DNA from: Spirogloea muscicola
Lineage: Eukaryota; Streptophyta; Zygnematophyceae; Spirogloeales; Spirogloeaceae
Length of the DNA stretch: 25,147 nucleotides
Direction: 5' to 3'
Assembly: GCA_009602725.1 (NCBI GenBank)
Contig: WELB01000261.1
Location: forward strand, 39,917-65,063
Part shown: positions 1-10,719 of the stretch, one piece after another
Layout: each line of letters begins with the position of its first letter
Position numbering within the stretch: position 1 is the stretch's first letter
Program-made: the position numbers and the translations under genes
The notes under the pieces: model-generated
What the model saw: the letters and a program-made list of their open reading frames with translations, nothing else
What the model was told of the DNA's origin: nothing
Database searches by the model: none

Positions 1-3000
1 CCGCCACTGGTCATCGCATGCGGAGCACCTGGCGGCGCTGGCGGCAGCGCTGGGGGTGGCGACGCCTGCGCCTCTGCGCCTGGCCGCCATGGAGCCACTG
101 CCAGCGTGGCTTGAGCCGCAGCGGCTGCTTGACATCGGGGAGGCGCCGAACGGCGGCCATGACGCCGCGGCAGCGCTGCGGGCGACGGCGTCGTGGCCAG
201 CAGCTCCAGCGTCGGCGGCAGCGGCGGCAGCGGTGGCCCTGGGGCCGGTTTGGCTTATATTCAGTCCGGACAGCGTGGCCCGCCTGGCGGCGTTCGCTGC
301 TCGCGTGTGCTCCGACCCCGCCCTCACCATGTGGCGGCTGTCGGCTGCTCCATCGTCGCAGCCACCGCTGTCAACGCCAGGTTGCGGCGGAGCACCAGTG
401 ACTATTAGCGTGGCAACGCCAGTGGTCCGTGCAGTGCTGGGTGTGCAGTGCGCCAGCGGCAGCGGCCACTGGGCGCCCGAGGCTGCGGCTCTCACGCTCG
501 CGCCGCCCTCCAACGGCGCGCCGCTTGTCGTGCTCCACGCCAGCGGCGGCGGCGGCGGTGGTGAGCGGCGGTTGGCAATGGAGGCGAGCTCCATGATGCT
601 CGACCTGTGCATGGCAACGAGAGGAGAGAGGGCAAAAGGAGGCGAGGAGGAGGGAAGGAGGAGGGAGGGAGCGGGCTGGCTGCACGCGCTGCCACTGCTG
701 CGTGCAGCGGAGGAGGCCGGCCAGCCGGTCTCGCTGGAGGTCGTGGTCCACGGCAGCAAGAGCAGCGGGGACGGCGGCGGCAGCGGCAGCAAGCACTTGC
801 AGCTGGCGGCAGCGCTGGCGGAGGCGACGCGGCGACGCGGCGGCGGCGGGCTCGGTATCGCAGGCCCGGGCGCGACCTTCTCGGCGGCGGCTGCCGAGCA
901 ACTGGCCGAGGTGGAGGCGGCCGATGCCGTGCTGCGGAAGGCGGTCCTCGCCAGTGCAGTGGTCATGACTGCGGCCGCAGTGCCACGACTCGAGCTCGTT
1001 GCTTCGCCTGCTGCCGCACATGCCGCTGGGGCGCTGGCGCGCGGCCTCAGCGGCGCTGTCGCAAGCCATGGGCCGGGGCCGCCGACTGCTTCAGCGTCGA
1101 CAATGGCAGCTGCATTGTCATCGACGCTGGCGCTGCGGGCTGACCATGTGGTGCTGGCGCTGGATCTAGCGGAGATGGCCGGGGGGGACAGCAGCGACGG
1201 GAAGGGGGAGGAGGGAGGAAGGACTCAGACCGAGGCGGCGGCCTTCCAGCGGCCGCAGTGGGGCCGTGGCTGGACTGGCCTGCGAGTGGCGGCGGCCGGC
1301 CTGGACCTGTGCGCCACGGCCGCCCCTGGCGGCGTGGCCGGTGCGCGCCATGTGTGGCTGAGCGTCGGCGAGTACGCCGTGTACGGCGGCCGGCGGCGGC
1401 CTGCTGTTGGTGGCGAAGCGTGGTGGTGGCTCACAGGGGAGGAGGCAGGGAGGAGGGAGGCGGCAGAGGAGAGAGGTCGGAGCAGAGAGGCGGGGGAGCG
1501 TGAGCTCTTTGCCTGCCGCGCCGCTTGCCTAGGCCGCGGAGCTGGTGGCGGTGCGGCAGGCGGCAACGTGCTGTCGGTGGGCACCGCAGGCGTTGCGCTT
1601 GCGTACACGGAGCTGCCCAACGGCGGCGGCAACGCCGTGCTCGCGCTCACAGTGAGAGGCGGCACTGCGTCGGCGCCCGGCGGCCGCTTGGACTGGCTGC
1701 TCGCCCTTGCCGGTTTTGCTCAGAAGGCCTCGACAGCATTCGCCAATGCTAGACCTGGGGATGAGGGAGGGGGCTCTCCCGGCCCTTCTCGACCTCCCTC
1801 CTCCCCACCCATCTCGCCGTCCTCCTCCACTAACGTCTTCCTCAACCTCCATGACGTCGGGCTCTGCTACTGGCCAGGTCCTGAGGCAGCCGCCGCTGCC
1901 GCCGCCCGCCTCGGTGCAAGCAGTAAGCCCGCTCTGAAGCCTGTCACGCTCGTCACTGCTTGTGAGACTATCTGTTACACCAAAATGTGTCATGACAGTA
2001 CTTGAAATGTGATCTATACCTCGTTCATTGAAGCTTCTTGCTAGTGTGCTAGGACAGTTACTTGACCAGGTTCTTAGAACCAAAATATCTAGTTCTACAC
2101 CTAGTTGTGGACACTACTGCCAAAGTTAGGACCTGACTGATCATTTGTCAGCCCGTGCGTGCACCAGGTAGCAGCACCGCGGCAGCGGCAGCTGCAGCAG
2201 CGCCGTGCCGGCCTGTTGCTTGCATGCTACTGGTGGCGGCGGTACGTGTTGTTGGCCAGCTCCCGGGCGCCTTCGGCAGCAACATGGCAGCAGATAAGGA
2301 GGGGACTGTGCCAGCGCTGCGGTTTGAGGTGTGGCTACGTGATGCGGCAATGCACGTTCTTGACCTTGCCGTGCGCAAGACCCCCGCCGACCGGCGGTCT
2401 CTAGCGCCGGACGGTTGGAGCGCTGCTGCCATGGCTGCCCGCGGATTCGTCCAGGTGTGCTCACCTCCCCTCTTGAAGGTAGTCTTCTAAGCTGTCCAGG
2501 AATAGTCTGAATATTTTTGACTTTTACCTGAAGACTAGCCTAACCCAGCTGGAGAGGCAGATCTCAGTAGCGATCAATACACCTTGTTCATACCTGTGCC
2601 ATGTGATTGTGCAAATTCCAGATGTAAGCTCGAGTCTAATGATTGTGAAGCTCAGCCTGTATGTGCTTAGAAGCTCAATATGTCAGTCAAGCTTCAAGAG
2701 TCGTAAGCAATCATTGAGTCCAAGTCCAAGGCAGAGTCTGCAAGCATTTCATTGACGCCTCTTCTCACGGCAATGTAAGTACAGAGCTCTTCAGATTCAT
2801 CATATTTTTACCCAAGTGGAGGGCTACTGTAACTCTGACTTACCATTTACTAACTTATCAATCACTTAATATGGAGAAGGTGGCTCGCGAGGGCGTCATG
2901 GAGGCGTGCGTGCAATCGCGTGCCACGGGCGGTGGCGGAGGCGGCGCCCCACAGTGGGAGCTGGAGTGCGCAAACAACCAGCTGCGCCTGGACACGTGCT

Positions 3001-6000
3001 GCGACACGGCAGCAGCTGTCGCGGGGCTCGGCGGCCAGCTGCAGCAGCTGCTGGCGCCCGACCCAGCGGCGGCGTCAATGACGATGGTGGCGCCGTCGCT
3101 GAGGAGCAGCGGCGATGGCAGCGGCAGCAGAGAGGCGGCAGCGAGCTCGGCTGGCAGTCTTCCGGCGGCGCTCGCGGAGCGGCCGAGGAGGGCAGAGGGT
3201 GGAGGACGAAGTGAGGCGGCAGCAGCAGCTGTGGAGGCAGCGATGGCGGCGGTCCTGGCCGCTGTCCCTATGGCCACCGAGACCTGGGAGGTGCTGACAG
3301 CGGTGGAGCCCGTCGCGCTTCCCAAGCACGTGCCGGCCGCCATGGCCAGTGACGGCGGCGGCTGCTGCAGCAGCGGCCGTACGGCCAGGCAGCAGCCGCT
3401 GGCCGGCCCCATGTTCATCGAAGACTACTACGAAGCAGCTCCAGCAGTAAGCCCTGCCGCCGATGGTGGCGCTCCTGGCCCGCCTTCACGGCCGGCGGCG
3501 GCGTTGGCCGGCGGCGGCAATCGCAGAGCGTCAGTGGGGATGCGGCAGTCCGAGCAGTGTGCCGAGTGGTACAGCGGGCGCGCCGCGGAGGTGCGGCCTG
3601 ACCACGTGCCAGTGGCGCCGGTCCGAGAGCAGGAGCCCCAGTCGGGCGGCCTTGGTGTGAGCGGCGCTGACGGCAGCGGGGCCCAGCGTGGCGGAGGCGG
3701 CGGCGGCAGCGGCGGCGGCGGCGGCGGCGGCATGGTGCTGGCTGCCAAATTCCCGCCGTCGGCAGCCCGCGTCGTGCTGCGGGACCTGAGCCTGCGCTGG
3801 CGGCTCTACGGTGGCCGCGACTGGCCCGACAGTAGCGCTCCGGCTGCTGACCCGGCAGTCTCCGCCGCTGACTCGGCCGTCAACGCCGCTGCTGCGGATG
3901 CAGCATCGGATGGCGTCAGCAGCTGTCGAGCATCAAGGGGCCGCCAGCAGGACGTGTGCATGGAGGTGCAGCTGGCAGGCGTGCACCTGCAGCACGACGC
4001 GTTCCCTGCCGGCGGCCTGTACGCGTCGCGCCTGGCCGTGGGCGTGCGCGACGTGGGCGTGTACGACTGCAGCGCCGCCGCTACATGGCGCCTCGTGCTC
4101 GGGCCGCACCGCGTGTCCGGGCGGCCGCGCGAGCCAGCTGCCCGGGCGCTGCGCCTCGAGATGGAGGCCGTGCGGCCTGACCAGCGGTCGCTGCTTGAGG
4201 AGTACAGGTGCGCATAGCCTTCATGCCTCATTGCTTCAGCTTAGACGGAGTGCATGACAAAGTAGATCGGCATTCCGAATTGTGTTTGTCTAGCTTTACC
4301 CAAGCTCTTATGTTATGTAAGTGCCATTTTGTCAAGCTACTTTTCTGATTTCTACAGCTTACGCCCCAATTGCAAGCGCTTACTCAACGTCCTTCTGTCC
4401 TAATTAGCTTAATGTAGATCTCGAAACATTTCCTAGAGCTCCTCACCGAGAGCCCCTGAGTGATGCGCTCCTGCAGGCTGCGGGTGGCGCTGCTGCCAAT
4501 CCGCCTGCACCTGGACCAGCGGCATATCGACTTCTGCCGCGACTTCTTTGCACCGCCTCCGCCGCCAGCGGCGGCCGGGGGGGCGGCAGCCCCAATGGGC
4601 GGGTATGGCTGCGCCAGCACCAATGGGTCGGAGGACCTCACCACTGTCATTGCTGAGGAAGCTCTCCTACCCTTCTTTCAGGTGCAGGCACTGCAACACT
4701 CAGGAGTCCTATGACTGATATCTATATTGACACATGTTTGAGGAATCAAAGCTAGGTACCTGATTTGTGGGTCCCCAAGGTCCAGAGCAATGGACTGACA
4801 GACACGTCTGTGGTTGCGTGTTGTTCCAGTGGTTGCGTGTTGTTCCAAGAGCCTGAGCATGCAGCAATGACTGGTCTTGGTTACTGTTCTTAAAATCATA
4901 TCAGCTATCTCCAGCGCTGTTGACAACAACTCGCTTGACATACTACGATACAGCTACTCTGGGATTGACAAAGACATCAACCATGTCTACATTAGCAAGC
5001 TGACTTGGTAGTACATTGTACGTTGGCAGGTGTGCGAGCTACGGCCCATCACGGTGCGCGTGGACTACCTGCCGCGCCGCATCAACCTGCGGGCGCTCCG
5101 TGGCGGCAACTACGGCGAGCTCCTCAACTTTGTGCGGTGGCAGGGCGTGGAGCTGCAGCTCAAGCGCGTGCGCATCGTCGGCGCAGCCGGGTGGGAGGCG
5201 CTGGGGGGCGCCTTCCTTGGCGAGTGGCTGGAGCACGTCGCAGCCACTCAGGTGCACAAGTTTGTGCGCGGCGTGTCCACCATAAGGCCACTGTACGCGC
5301 TCGGCGAGGGCGCTGCAGCGCTCGTCAGCCTCCCCGCCGAGCAGTACCGCCGTGACCGCCGCCTCCTGCGTGGCATGCGCAAAGGTCTGTGTATATCACC
5401 TCGCTTCATGAAATCACTTAATGCACTTACTATGGGCCTCCAAGCTTTAACAAAGCGCTAAGTCAGATGAGAGAGCTAAAGATTTCAGAGCCTTGTCATG
5501 AAGCCTGCCTTATGTTCCTACTTTCGCTGAAGCTGGAAGCGCAAGTAATAATATACAGATTGACATCACAAGTATTTAGTGCAGAGGCATGCAATTGGAA
5601 TTGTTACTACGTACTGCGGTTAAATGCAGCATTGATGCTTGATGTGAGCTATCTGTGTTCCTGAGCGAGGGTTAGTGACATCTCTCCGAGTCATGCCTCC
5701 TAAGTGCTTGCTGCCAAAGCTGGGCCGCCTCTACCATCAAGATACTGATAGTCAGTGGCGCTCATAGCAACCCGATGCATTGGTCGGTGGTCCCAGGCGC
5801 AGTGGCGTTCGTGCGCAGCGTGTCACTGGAGGCACTGGGGCTGGGTGCGCAGCTGGCGGCTGGCACGCACGACCTGCTGCAGCATGCCGAGGTTGCTCTT
5901 GGACGCGGGCTTGGCACGGCGCAGCTGCCAGGGGCGGTGGCGCCACCAGGAGGCGGCGACCAAGGCCGTGCGCTGTCGGCCGCCAGCGCAGTGGCTCAGC

Positions 6001-7103
6001 CCAGCGGGACTCGCGAGGGACTTCAGCAGGTCCTTGACCCTGACTTACCCTAAACCCTAAACCCTAAAATCCTAAATCCTAGATCCTAAATCCTAAATCC
6101 TAAATCCTAAATCCTAAAGCAGTACTGTGAACAAGCTTCAATATAAGCTGCAACCTTAGTCGATGCCCTCATCCTGTTGCTTTCAAATATGGGAAGCTGT
6201 CAAACTTAATTGCCATCAATTTCAAATGCAAGAACCCCTAGAAATTTGGAAGTAACAGCATTAGTTATCATCCTTCATTGTGGACCCGCACAAAGCTAAG
6301 AAGTGGACATAGCAGCTATTGTTGACATTTTGCTGGCCTTGTCCTTGTTGACTTGAAGGTCATAAGTGCCGTAATTAGGAGCTATCTCTTGAAGCTTCGG
6401 TCCCTGTGTGCAAGCAATTGAGGTACATAGTAGCCCAGTCTGTCCTTTTGCTGATCCTGTCAGCGCCAAGCGGCTGGCGATGTTGCCGCTGCAGGCATGC
6501 GAAAGCTTGTCGAGAGGCCTGGAGAAGACGGCGCTGTCGCTCGTCGGCAACCCCGTTAAGGCGTATCAGCGGGGCGCAGGCGTTGCGACTTCGCTGGGAG
6601 TTGCTCTCAAGGTATGCTAGCTCTCCACTGCCGAGGATACATGCTCACGTAACTCGGCTTTGCTACTTGCTTGCACTGTGGGCTGCATGAAATGCTCATT
6701 ATCTGTAGTTGTTAATATGTTCACATAGAGAGCCGTCACCACAACCTTATAGGGTAATCGTTCGTTCAGACATCATGTCGTTGGTCAAGCTGCTTGCTTA
6801 GCTTGAGACTAGTTGGACCTTAGAAGCTTCATCCTCGACCTCGGCATTCATGCTGATGAAGGTAAGTAAGCGCATTATCTCTGACTCGCAAATGAACCCC
6901 CCAGCAGCAGCACCACTGGCTCTGAGTCCAAGGGCCTGTGGCTGCTGCTACAGGCGGTCCCGACAGCGGTGATCGTGCCAGCTTCGGCGGCCGCATCGGC
7001 CCTCTCGTCGGCGCTGCTAGGCGTCCGCAACGAGATCGACCCCGAGCACAAGCGGGAGCAGGATGAGAAGCACGCCGGCCCACCTGGCCGCCGGATGACG
7101 TGA
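1..7103 (+). CDS. ATG2: Autophagy-related protein ATG2, C-terminal part (5' end outside window)
   Basis: Rod-shaped bridge-like lipid-transfer protein that moves phospholipids from the ER to the growing autophagosome membrane (known for the family). Exons read from the sequence: <2-1922, 2168-2454, 2880-4207, 4477-4681, 5030-5384, 5797-6029, 6495-6611, 6954-7103. They join in one frame (1531 codons plus TGA at 7101). Family landmarks: VAREGVMEA and [14 protein letters not shown] at the start of exon 3; [14 protein letters not shown] in exon 4; the conserved C-terminal autophagy domain in exon 5 ([36 protein letters not shown]); [16 protein letters not shown] in exon 6; [14 protein letters not shown] in exon 7; [15 protein letters not shown] in exon 8. 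The N-terminal chorein region lies to the left. Exons 1 and 3 hold long Gly/Ala/Ser and purine-coded Glu/Arg inserts. A TACTAAC branch-point-like site lies at 2848-2854 before exon 3. The exon 6 donor (GTCCTT) is weak. Identity is very sure; exact boundaries in exon 1 are less so. Confidence 0.93.
2848..2854 (+). promoter_or_regulatory. Consensus intron branch-point-like site in ATG2 intron 2
   Basis: The string TACTAAC lies 26 bases before the inferred 3' splice site (AAG at 2877-2879) of ATG2 intron 2 and matches the classic branch-site consensus. It supports exon 3 starting at 2880 rather than at the in-frame ATG at 2871. Splicing at 2880 gives the family motif [13 protein letters not shown] across the junction. 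Confidence 0.55.
4810..4847 (+). repeat. 19-bp perfect tandem duplication in ATG2 intron 4
   Basis: Two adjacent identical 19-base copies (GTGGTTGCGTGTTGTTCCA) lie inside the intron between 4681 and 5030. They have no effect on the coding sequence and look like a simple local duplication. Confidence 0.9.
6048..6118 (+). repeat. Interstitial telomere-like tract (CCCTAAA / TCCTAAA) in ATG2 intron 6
   Basis: Three perfect CCCTAAA units are followed by about seven TCCTAAA-type variants, one of them altered to TCCTAGA. The tract begins 18 bases after the inferred exon 6 donor at 6030. CCCTAAA is the C-strand of the TTTAGGG telomere repeat used by plants and several green algae. The change from perfect to uniformly variant units suggests an older insertion that later expanded as a variant. 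It supplies the first in-frame stop if the intron is not removed. Confidence 0.92.
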
Positions 7104-8148
7104 TTGCTTCCTTGTGGCTGCATATCGCCTTCTGGGACTTAGCTTCTGGCTCAGCACCTGTTTGCTTACTAGCACCAATCTGAACCTCACAAGCAGGTCG
7201 CACTCGCCGTGCATGTCACAATAGGCGGCACTTTTTGCTCACAGCATTCCAGCAGCTCCTCACCAACTGTATATGTATTGTCAATGTAGCAGATCACGTG
7301 CCATGTTGCTGACAAAGAACTTAACAGAATCGAGCACCGTAACATGGACTTGCTGGAGCCTTTGCTCTGCTTACATTGCTTGCCGAAAGCTGCGGAGCAA
7401 GTAGTACAGACAAACACAGGTGTTGCCTGCAGTGCACATCTTATTCTTTCTATTCTTTAGCCTGGCAGGAGCAATCACCATGTACAGATGCTCGGACTAG
7501 CTGACTGCTCCTGCCAAGGCTTGTCACGAAACGTTGCTCTACACTTTCCTTCTCAGTCACTTTCTTCTTACCAATTGATTACATGAGTAAATTGTAGGTG
7601 GTTGTGCATCCTTTGCAGTGACATTCCTTCTTGACTTTGTAGGTGGTTGTGCATCCCATGCAGTGACATAGCCATCTGAGCATGGTCTTAGACCGCATGA
7701 CTTTCATGTCGAATCGGCAGTAAGGTCGTTGTGCTCTGCTTGGAGCTTTACATAGCTATCTATCTACATAGCTTTGGCTGCGGCCTCTGGCTATGGAAAG
7801 TGGACCTGCCACTGGGAGACTAATTTCTCTTACCTGCGGCTGCTCATTAGGAAATTGAGCACCCAGTGACGACTTGAGTCGCTGTAGTCGCTGTGTGCTG
7901 TAGCGCTTTTATGTCCCTGCGAGCTTTTCCCAATCGATGTCTGGGCTGGCCACTCACAGCCATCGCCCTCGACTGGGAAAGTCCATCTTTCTTACTTATT
8001 ATCCATCTAAAGCAAAGCATAGCGCTCGCCTCTTAGTGGTGACTACTCTTCTTGGCCACGGTTGCGGCGTCGTCCCTGGCTCTGCGCGTCAGCGGTGGCA
8101 CAAACAGCTTCATGCAGAAGACGTCAATCCTCGTGTAGCCGGCATGTA
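7104..8148. other. Spacer between ATG2 and panC; ATG2 3' UTR and no recognisable gene in most of it
   Basis: The stretch is AT-rich relative to the exons, with only short ORFs that resemble no family and show no codon bias. It must contain the 3' untranslated region of ATG2. I see no TGTAA polyadenylation motif close after the stop. Near its right end, 8043-8141 reads as a coding-like frame (ATVAASSLALRVSGG..., stop at 8139-8141), but a stop at 8040 closes it on the left and no good acceptor is visible. Confidence 0.5.
7594..7669 (+). repeat. Direct repeat, about 31 bp at 45-bp spacing
   Basis: The sequence GTAGGTGGTTGTGCATCC followed by TGCAGTGACAT occurs at 7594 and again at 7639, with small differences in the middle. 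The intervening bases are unlike each other. It lies in non-coding spacer downstream of ATG2. Confidence 0.85.
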
Positions 8149-8149
8149 G

Positions 8150-8383
8150 GTGCTGCGCTGCTGCCACAACGCAATGCTGGAGCTGCTCGCCTTGCAGTCC
8201 CACTTTGGCGCCGCCGCAGTGGCGCTTGCCTCGGCACCGCTGTCGGAACGACCAGTGGCAAGCAGCAGCAACCTCAGTGCAGTCCTCCTGATGCAGATAC
8301 ACAACACCCACTTGACGGCCGAAGAACAGCAACCATTTCTCCTCCGTCGACGCATGCGGACGCTGCTTGACACAATGGCGTGA
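8150..8383 (+). CDS. Coding-like segment upstream of panC, product unknown
   Basis: An open frame of 77 codons ends at TGA 8381-8383. It has G/C-rich third positions and a natural-looking composition (MLELLALQSHFGAAAVALAS near the start, LLRRRMRTLLDTMA at the end), unlike the surrounding spacer. The codons after the stop look coding in a different frame (from 8382: ELGDGISAAIKLSC...) and run almost into the panC start codon. This could be the last exon of a small + strand gene, the 5' UTR or an upstream ORF of panC, or a gene with an assembly frameshift near 8381. The reverse strand here also has open frames, so even the strand is not certain. I do not recognise a family. Confidence 0.3.
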   Translation: MLRCCHNAMLELLALQSHFGAAAVALASAPLSERPVASSSNLSAVLLMQIHNTHLTAEEQQPFLLRRRMRTLLDTMA

Positions 8384-8457
8384 ACTGGGCGATGGCATCT
8401 CGGCCGCCATCAAGCTGAGCTGCAGCGAGGAGAACCTGAGAGTGCTGAGAGACGGCC

Positions 8458-10719
8458 ATGGAGGTGATAAAGGACGTCGACGCAATGCGGGCGTGGTCGC
8501 GGGCGGTGCGACGGCGCGGCGGCGGCGGCGCCGTGGCGCTGGTGCCCACGATGGGCTACCTGCACGACGGCCACCTCTCGCTCGTCCGCGAGGCTCGTCG
8601 TCTCGCCGGCAATGCTGGCGTCGTCGTCGTGTCCATTTACGTCAATCCGGGGCAATTCGCGCCTACCGAGGACCTCGCGACATACCCACGTGACACCGCT
8701 GGCGATCTGAGCAAGCTGGAGGTAAGCCCAAGTTGCACGCCTTTGCCAGATCACAAACCTTCGCACTGACCCCAAGCTTAAAATCTGTACTCAGCTCCAA
8801 CTTTGTCATTTCCTGATCTTAAGTGGCGGTAGCTTATGGGTATCCTCAGCTTTAGCTGCTGCCGTGACCGTCAGCCGCAGTCGTGATTTCACATGCTTTG
8901 CTAACGTTGAGCATGGAGCTTGCTTTGCAGGTTTCTAGTAAAAATTTTAGCTTTTGTGTCAAGCCAGATCTCTATACCCCTAACCCTCAAACCTAAACCC
9001 CTAAACCCTGACCCTAAACCTAAACCCAAACCCTTAACCCCTAAACCTTCACCCCACAGTGTACACTCGCACTCTATGTAGCTTAGCCCTCAAAACCTCG
9101 TCAACTTCTGCGAGTCCTAAGCACTATTGTACATAGGACCAGAGATGCAGCAGCTGTGCCTTACTTGTGGCAGATCGGGAAGCTGCACCTCACTCTCAGG
9201 GCGCTCTCCTGTGCTGCCAGTGCAGACGCTCAGCATTGACGCCGTGTTTCTGCCAGCCGACCTTTATGTTCGGGATGCTGCGGCCTCAGTATCCACGGCA
9301 GCAGCACTCAGTAACTCTGGAGCTGCGAGCAGCCGGGACGCTGTCGGCAATGCAGAGGGGCTGCCTGCAACCAGGAGTAGCAGCAGCAGCGGCGGCCACG
9401 AGACGTGGATACAGGTGGAGCGCCTCCAGCAGGGGCTCTGCGGGCGCAGCCGGCCCACCTTCTTCCGCGGCGTAGCCACGGTCGTTGCCAAGCTCTTCAA
9501 CATCGTGGAGCCCGATATCGCAGTTTTCGGGCGCAAGGACTACCAGCAGTGGCTCCTCATCCAGCGGATGGTGATGCCCGAGCAGCACTTAAGCTCAAGA
9601 AGGAAAGGAAGCAAAAGAAGGAATTGACAAAAGGACAACACAGTCTCACTGAAATGCTTGTAATTATACCCATGCCATTCACTTACAGACTCGTGACTAT
9701 TCTGCTGCAATCGTCATAAGCAGTGAGTGCCAAGGGGTCTGCGCAGCCCTGTCCGCCAACTTCTGTTATCTCTTTGCAGGTTAGGGACCTCAACTTTGCA
9801 GTCGAGGTGGTGGGCGTGCCGCTGCTGCGGGAGCCAGACGGCCTGGCGATGAGCAGCCGCAACGTGCACCTTGACCCCGACCAGAGGCGGAAGGTGTGGG
9901 CTTGCACGTCTGCAATCCTGCTAGCTGTGCTAATGGGCTTTTAGCCTAGGCTTCTTTGCCATTATAATATTTGCCTAAATTAAGCAGTGATTGCTCATCT
10001 GCAGGGCAGCCATTGTATGTTGTCCTCTGGCTGACAGAGCCAGATTCAAGAAGTCTCTGAGATTTGCTGTCACCATCTCTCAGACTGCTCAACCTCGGTT
10101 GCACTTCAGATCATGTCCAGCTTGTCCTCATTATACACATAGGTCCCAGAAGCCTGCATGGCAAAGCTTGCACGCCTTTACCACGTGGCTTATGGGCTCG
10201 TCGTCTGTTGATAGGCACTCTCCATCAGCACAGCACTCCAAGAAGTGAGCGAGCGGGTACAGTCCCACGAACTTGACGCACAGCCCCTTGAGCAGCTAGT
10301 CATCAGCTCAATCCAAGCGGCTGGGGGGAGGGTAGACTACGTTGAGGTTAGCCCCATGTGCCTCAATGTGATATATCAGAGCTGAAAGTGTATCCATCAG
10401 GTTGACTATGTGCAAGATGAAAATCTATAGGACCTACAACATGCTCTGGCTTTCAGCTCAGCGTGCCTACTTTTTTGACTGATTGCCACTGTTCTATGCT
10501 GTCCTTCTCTATTAGATTCAGCAATATATGGCTACTGCTGACTTGCTCACTGTCATTTCTCATGTCCTGCTGTATTAGATGGTGGGCCAGGAGTCCTTGG
10601 ACCGTGTTGAGCGGATCACAAAGCCGTGCGTCCTGGCGGTGGCTGCCTGGTTTGGCTCGGTCAGGCTGCTGGACAATGTGGAGCTGCAACCGTCAGGCAG
10701 AGAAGCAAGCTTGTCATAG
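8458..10719 (+). CDS. panC: Pantothenate synthetase (pantoate-beta-alanine ligase)
   Basis: Joins pantoate and beta-alanine with ATP to give pantothenate, AMP and PPi, the last step of vitamin B5 synthesis (known for the family). Exons 8458-8721, 9226-9570, 9780-9893, 10215-10346, 10579-10719; all introns are phase 0; 331 aa, close to plant PanC. Active-site motifs: MGYLHDGH (residues 32-39, HIGH-type ATP site), NPGQF (63-67), FGRKDYQQW (189-197) and MSSRN (227-231, KMSKS-like loop). The C-terminal dimer/lid part is GGRVDYVE then [19 protein letters not shown]. The start is fixed because an in-frame stop at 8446 precedes the ATG. The catalytic core starts almost at once, so there is no transit peptide and a cytosolic enzyme is inferred, as reported for plants. 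Exon 2 carries a roughly 45-residue Ser/Ala-rich spacer between LYVRD and HETWI, in the place where plant enzymes also carry one. Exon 4 has an unusual short acceptor (GATAG), but it restores ALSISTAL. Confidence 0.95.
8977..9050 (+). repeat. Degenerate telomere-like tract in panC intron 1
   Basis: A run of about ten CCCTAAA-related units (CCCCTAA, CCTAAAC, CCCTGAC, CCCTTAA and similar) sits in the middle of the 8722-9225 intron. The units differ by single-base gains, losses and substitutions, so the tract is older or more eroded than the one in ATG2 intron 6. It has the same orientation, with the C-rich strand in the mRNA sense. Confidence 0.88.

Noticed and set aside
56-58. GTG at 56 as a start codon
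   Set aside because: The frame is open to the window edge and this is the middle of ATG2; no eukaryotic start is needed here.
371-1069. Long minus-strand ORF (232 codons) across ATG2 exon 1
   Set aside because: It is an antisense shadow of a GC-rich exon; the plus frame carries the ATG2 family pattern and the minus frame is Arg/His/Cys-rich without domains.
2871-2873. ATG at 2871 as the start of a separate gene
   Set aside because: Splicing to 2880 after AAG joins GFVQ to VAREGVMEA in phase, as in ATG2, with a TACTAAC branch-like site upstream.
2858-3418. Minus-strand ORF of 186 codons over ATG2 exon 3
   Set aside because: Antisense of a conserved ATG2 exon; its Ala/Ser/Pro make-up follows from the sense repeats.
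7594-7669. CRISPR-like array
   Set aside because: Only two imperfect copies in a eukaryotic genome; a simple direct repeat explains it.
8150-8721. In-frame N-terminal extension of panC by the upstream coding-like segment
   Set aside because: An in-frame stop at 8446 precedes the panC ATG, and no acceptor with the right phase lies between 8384 and 8457.
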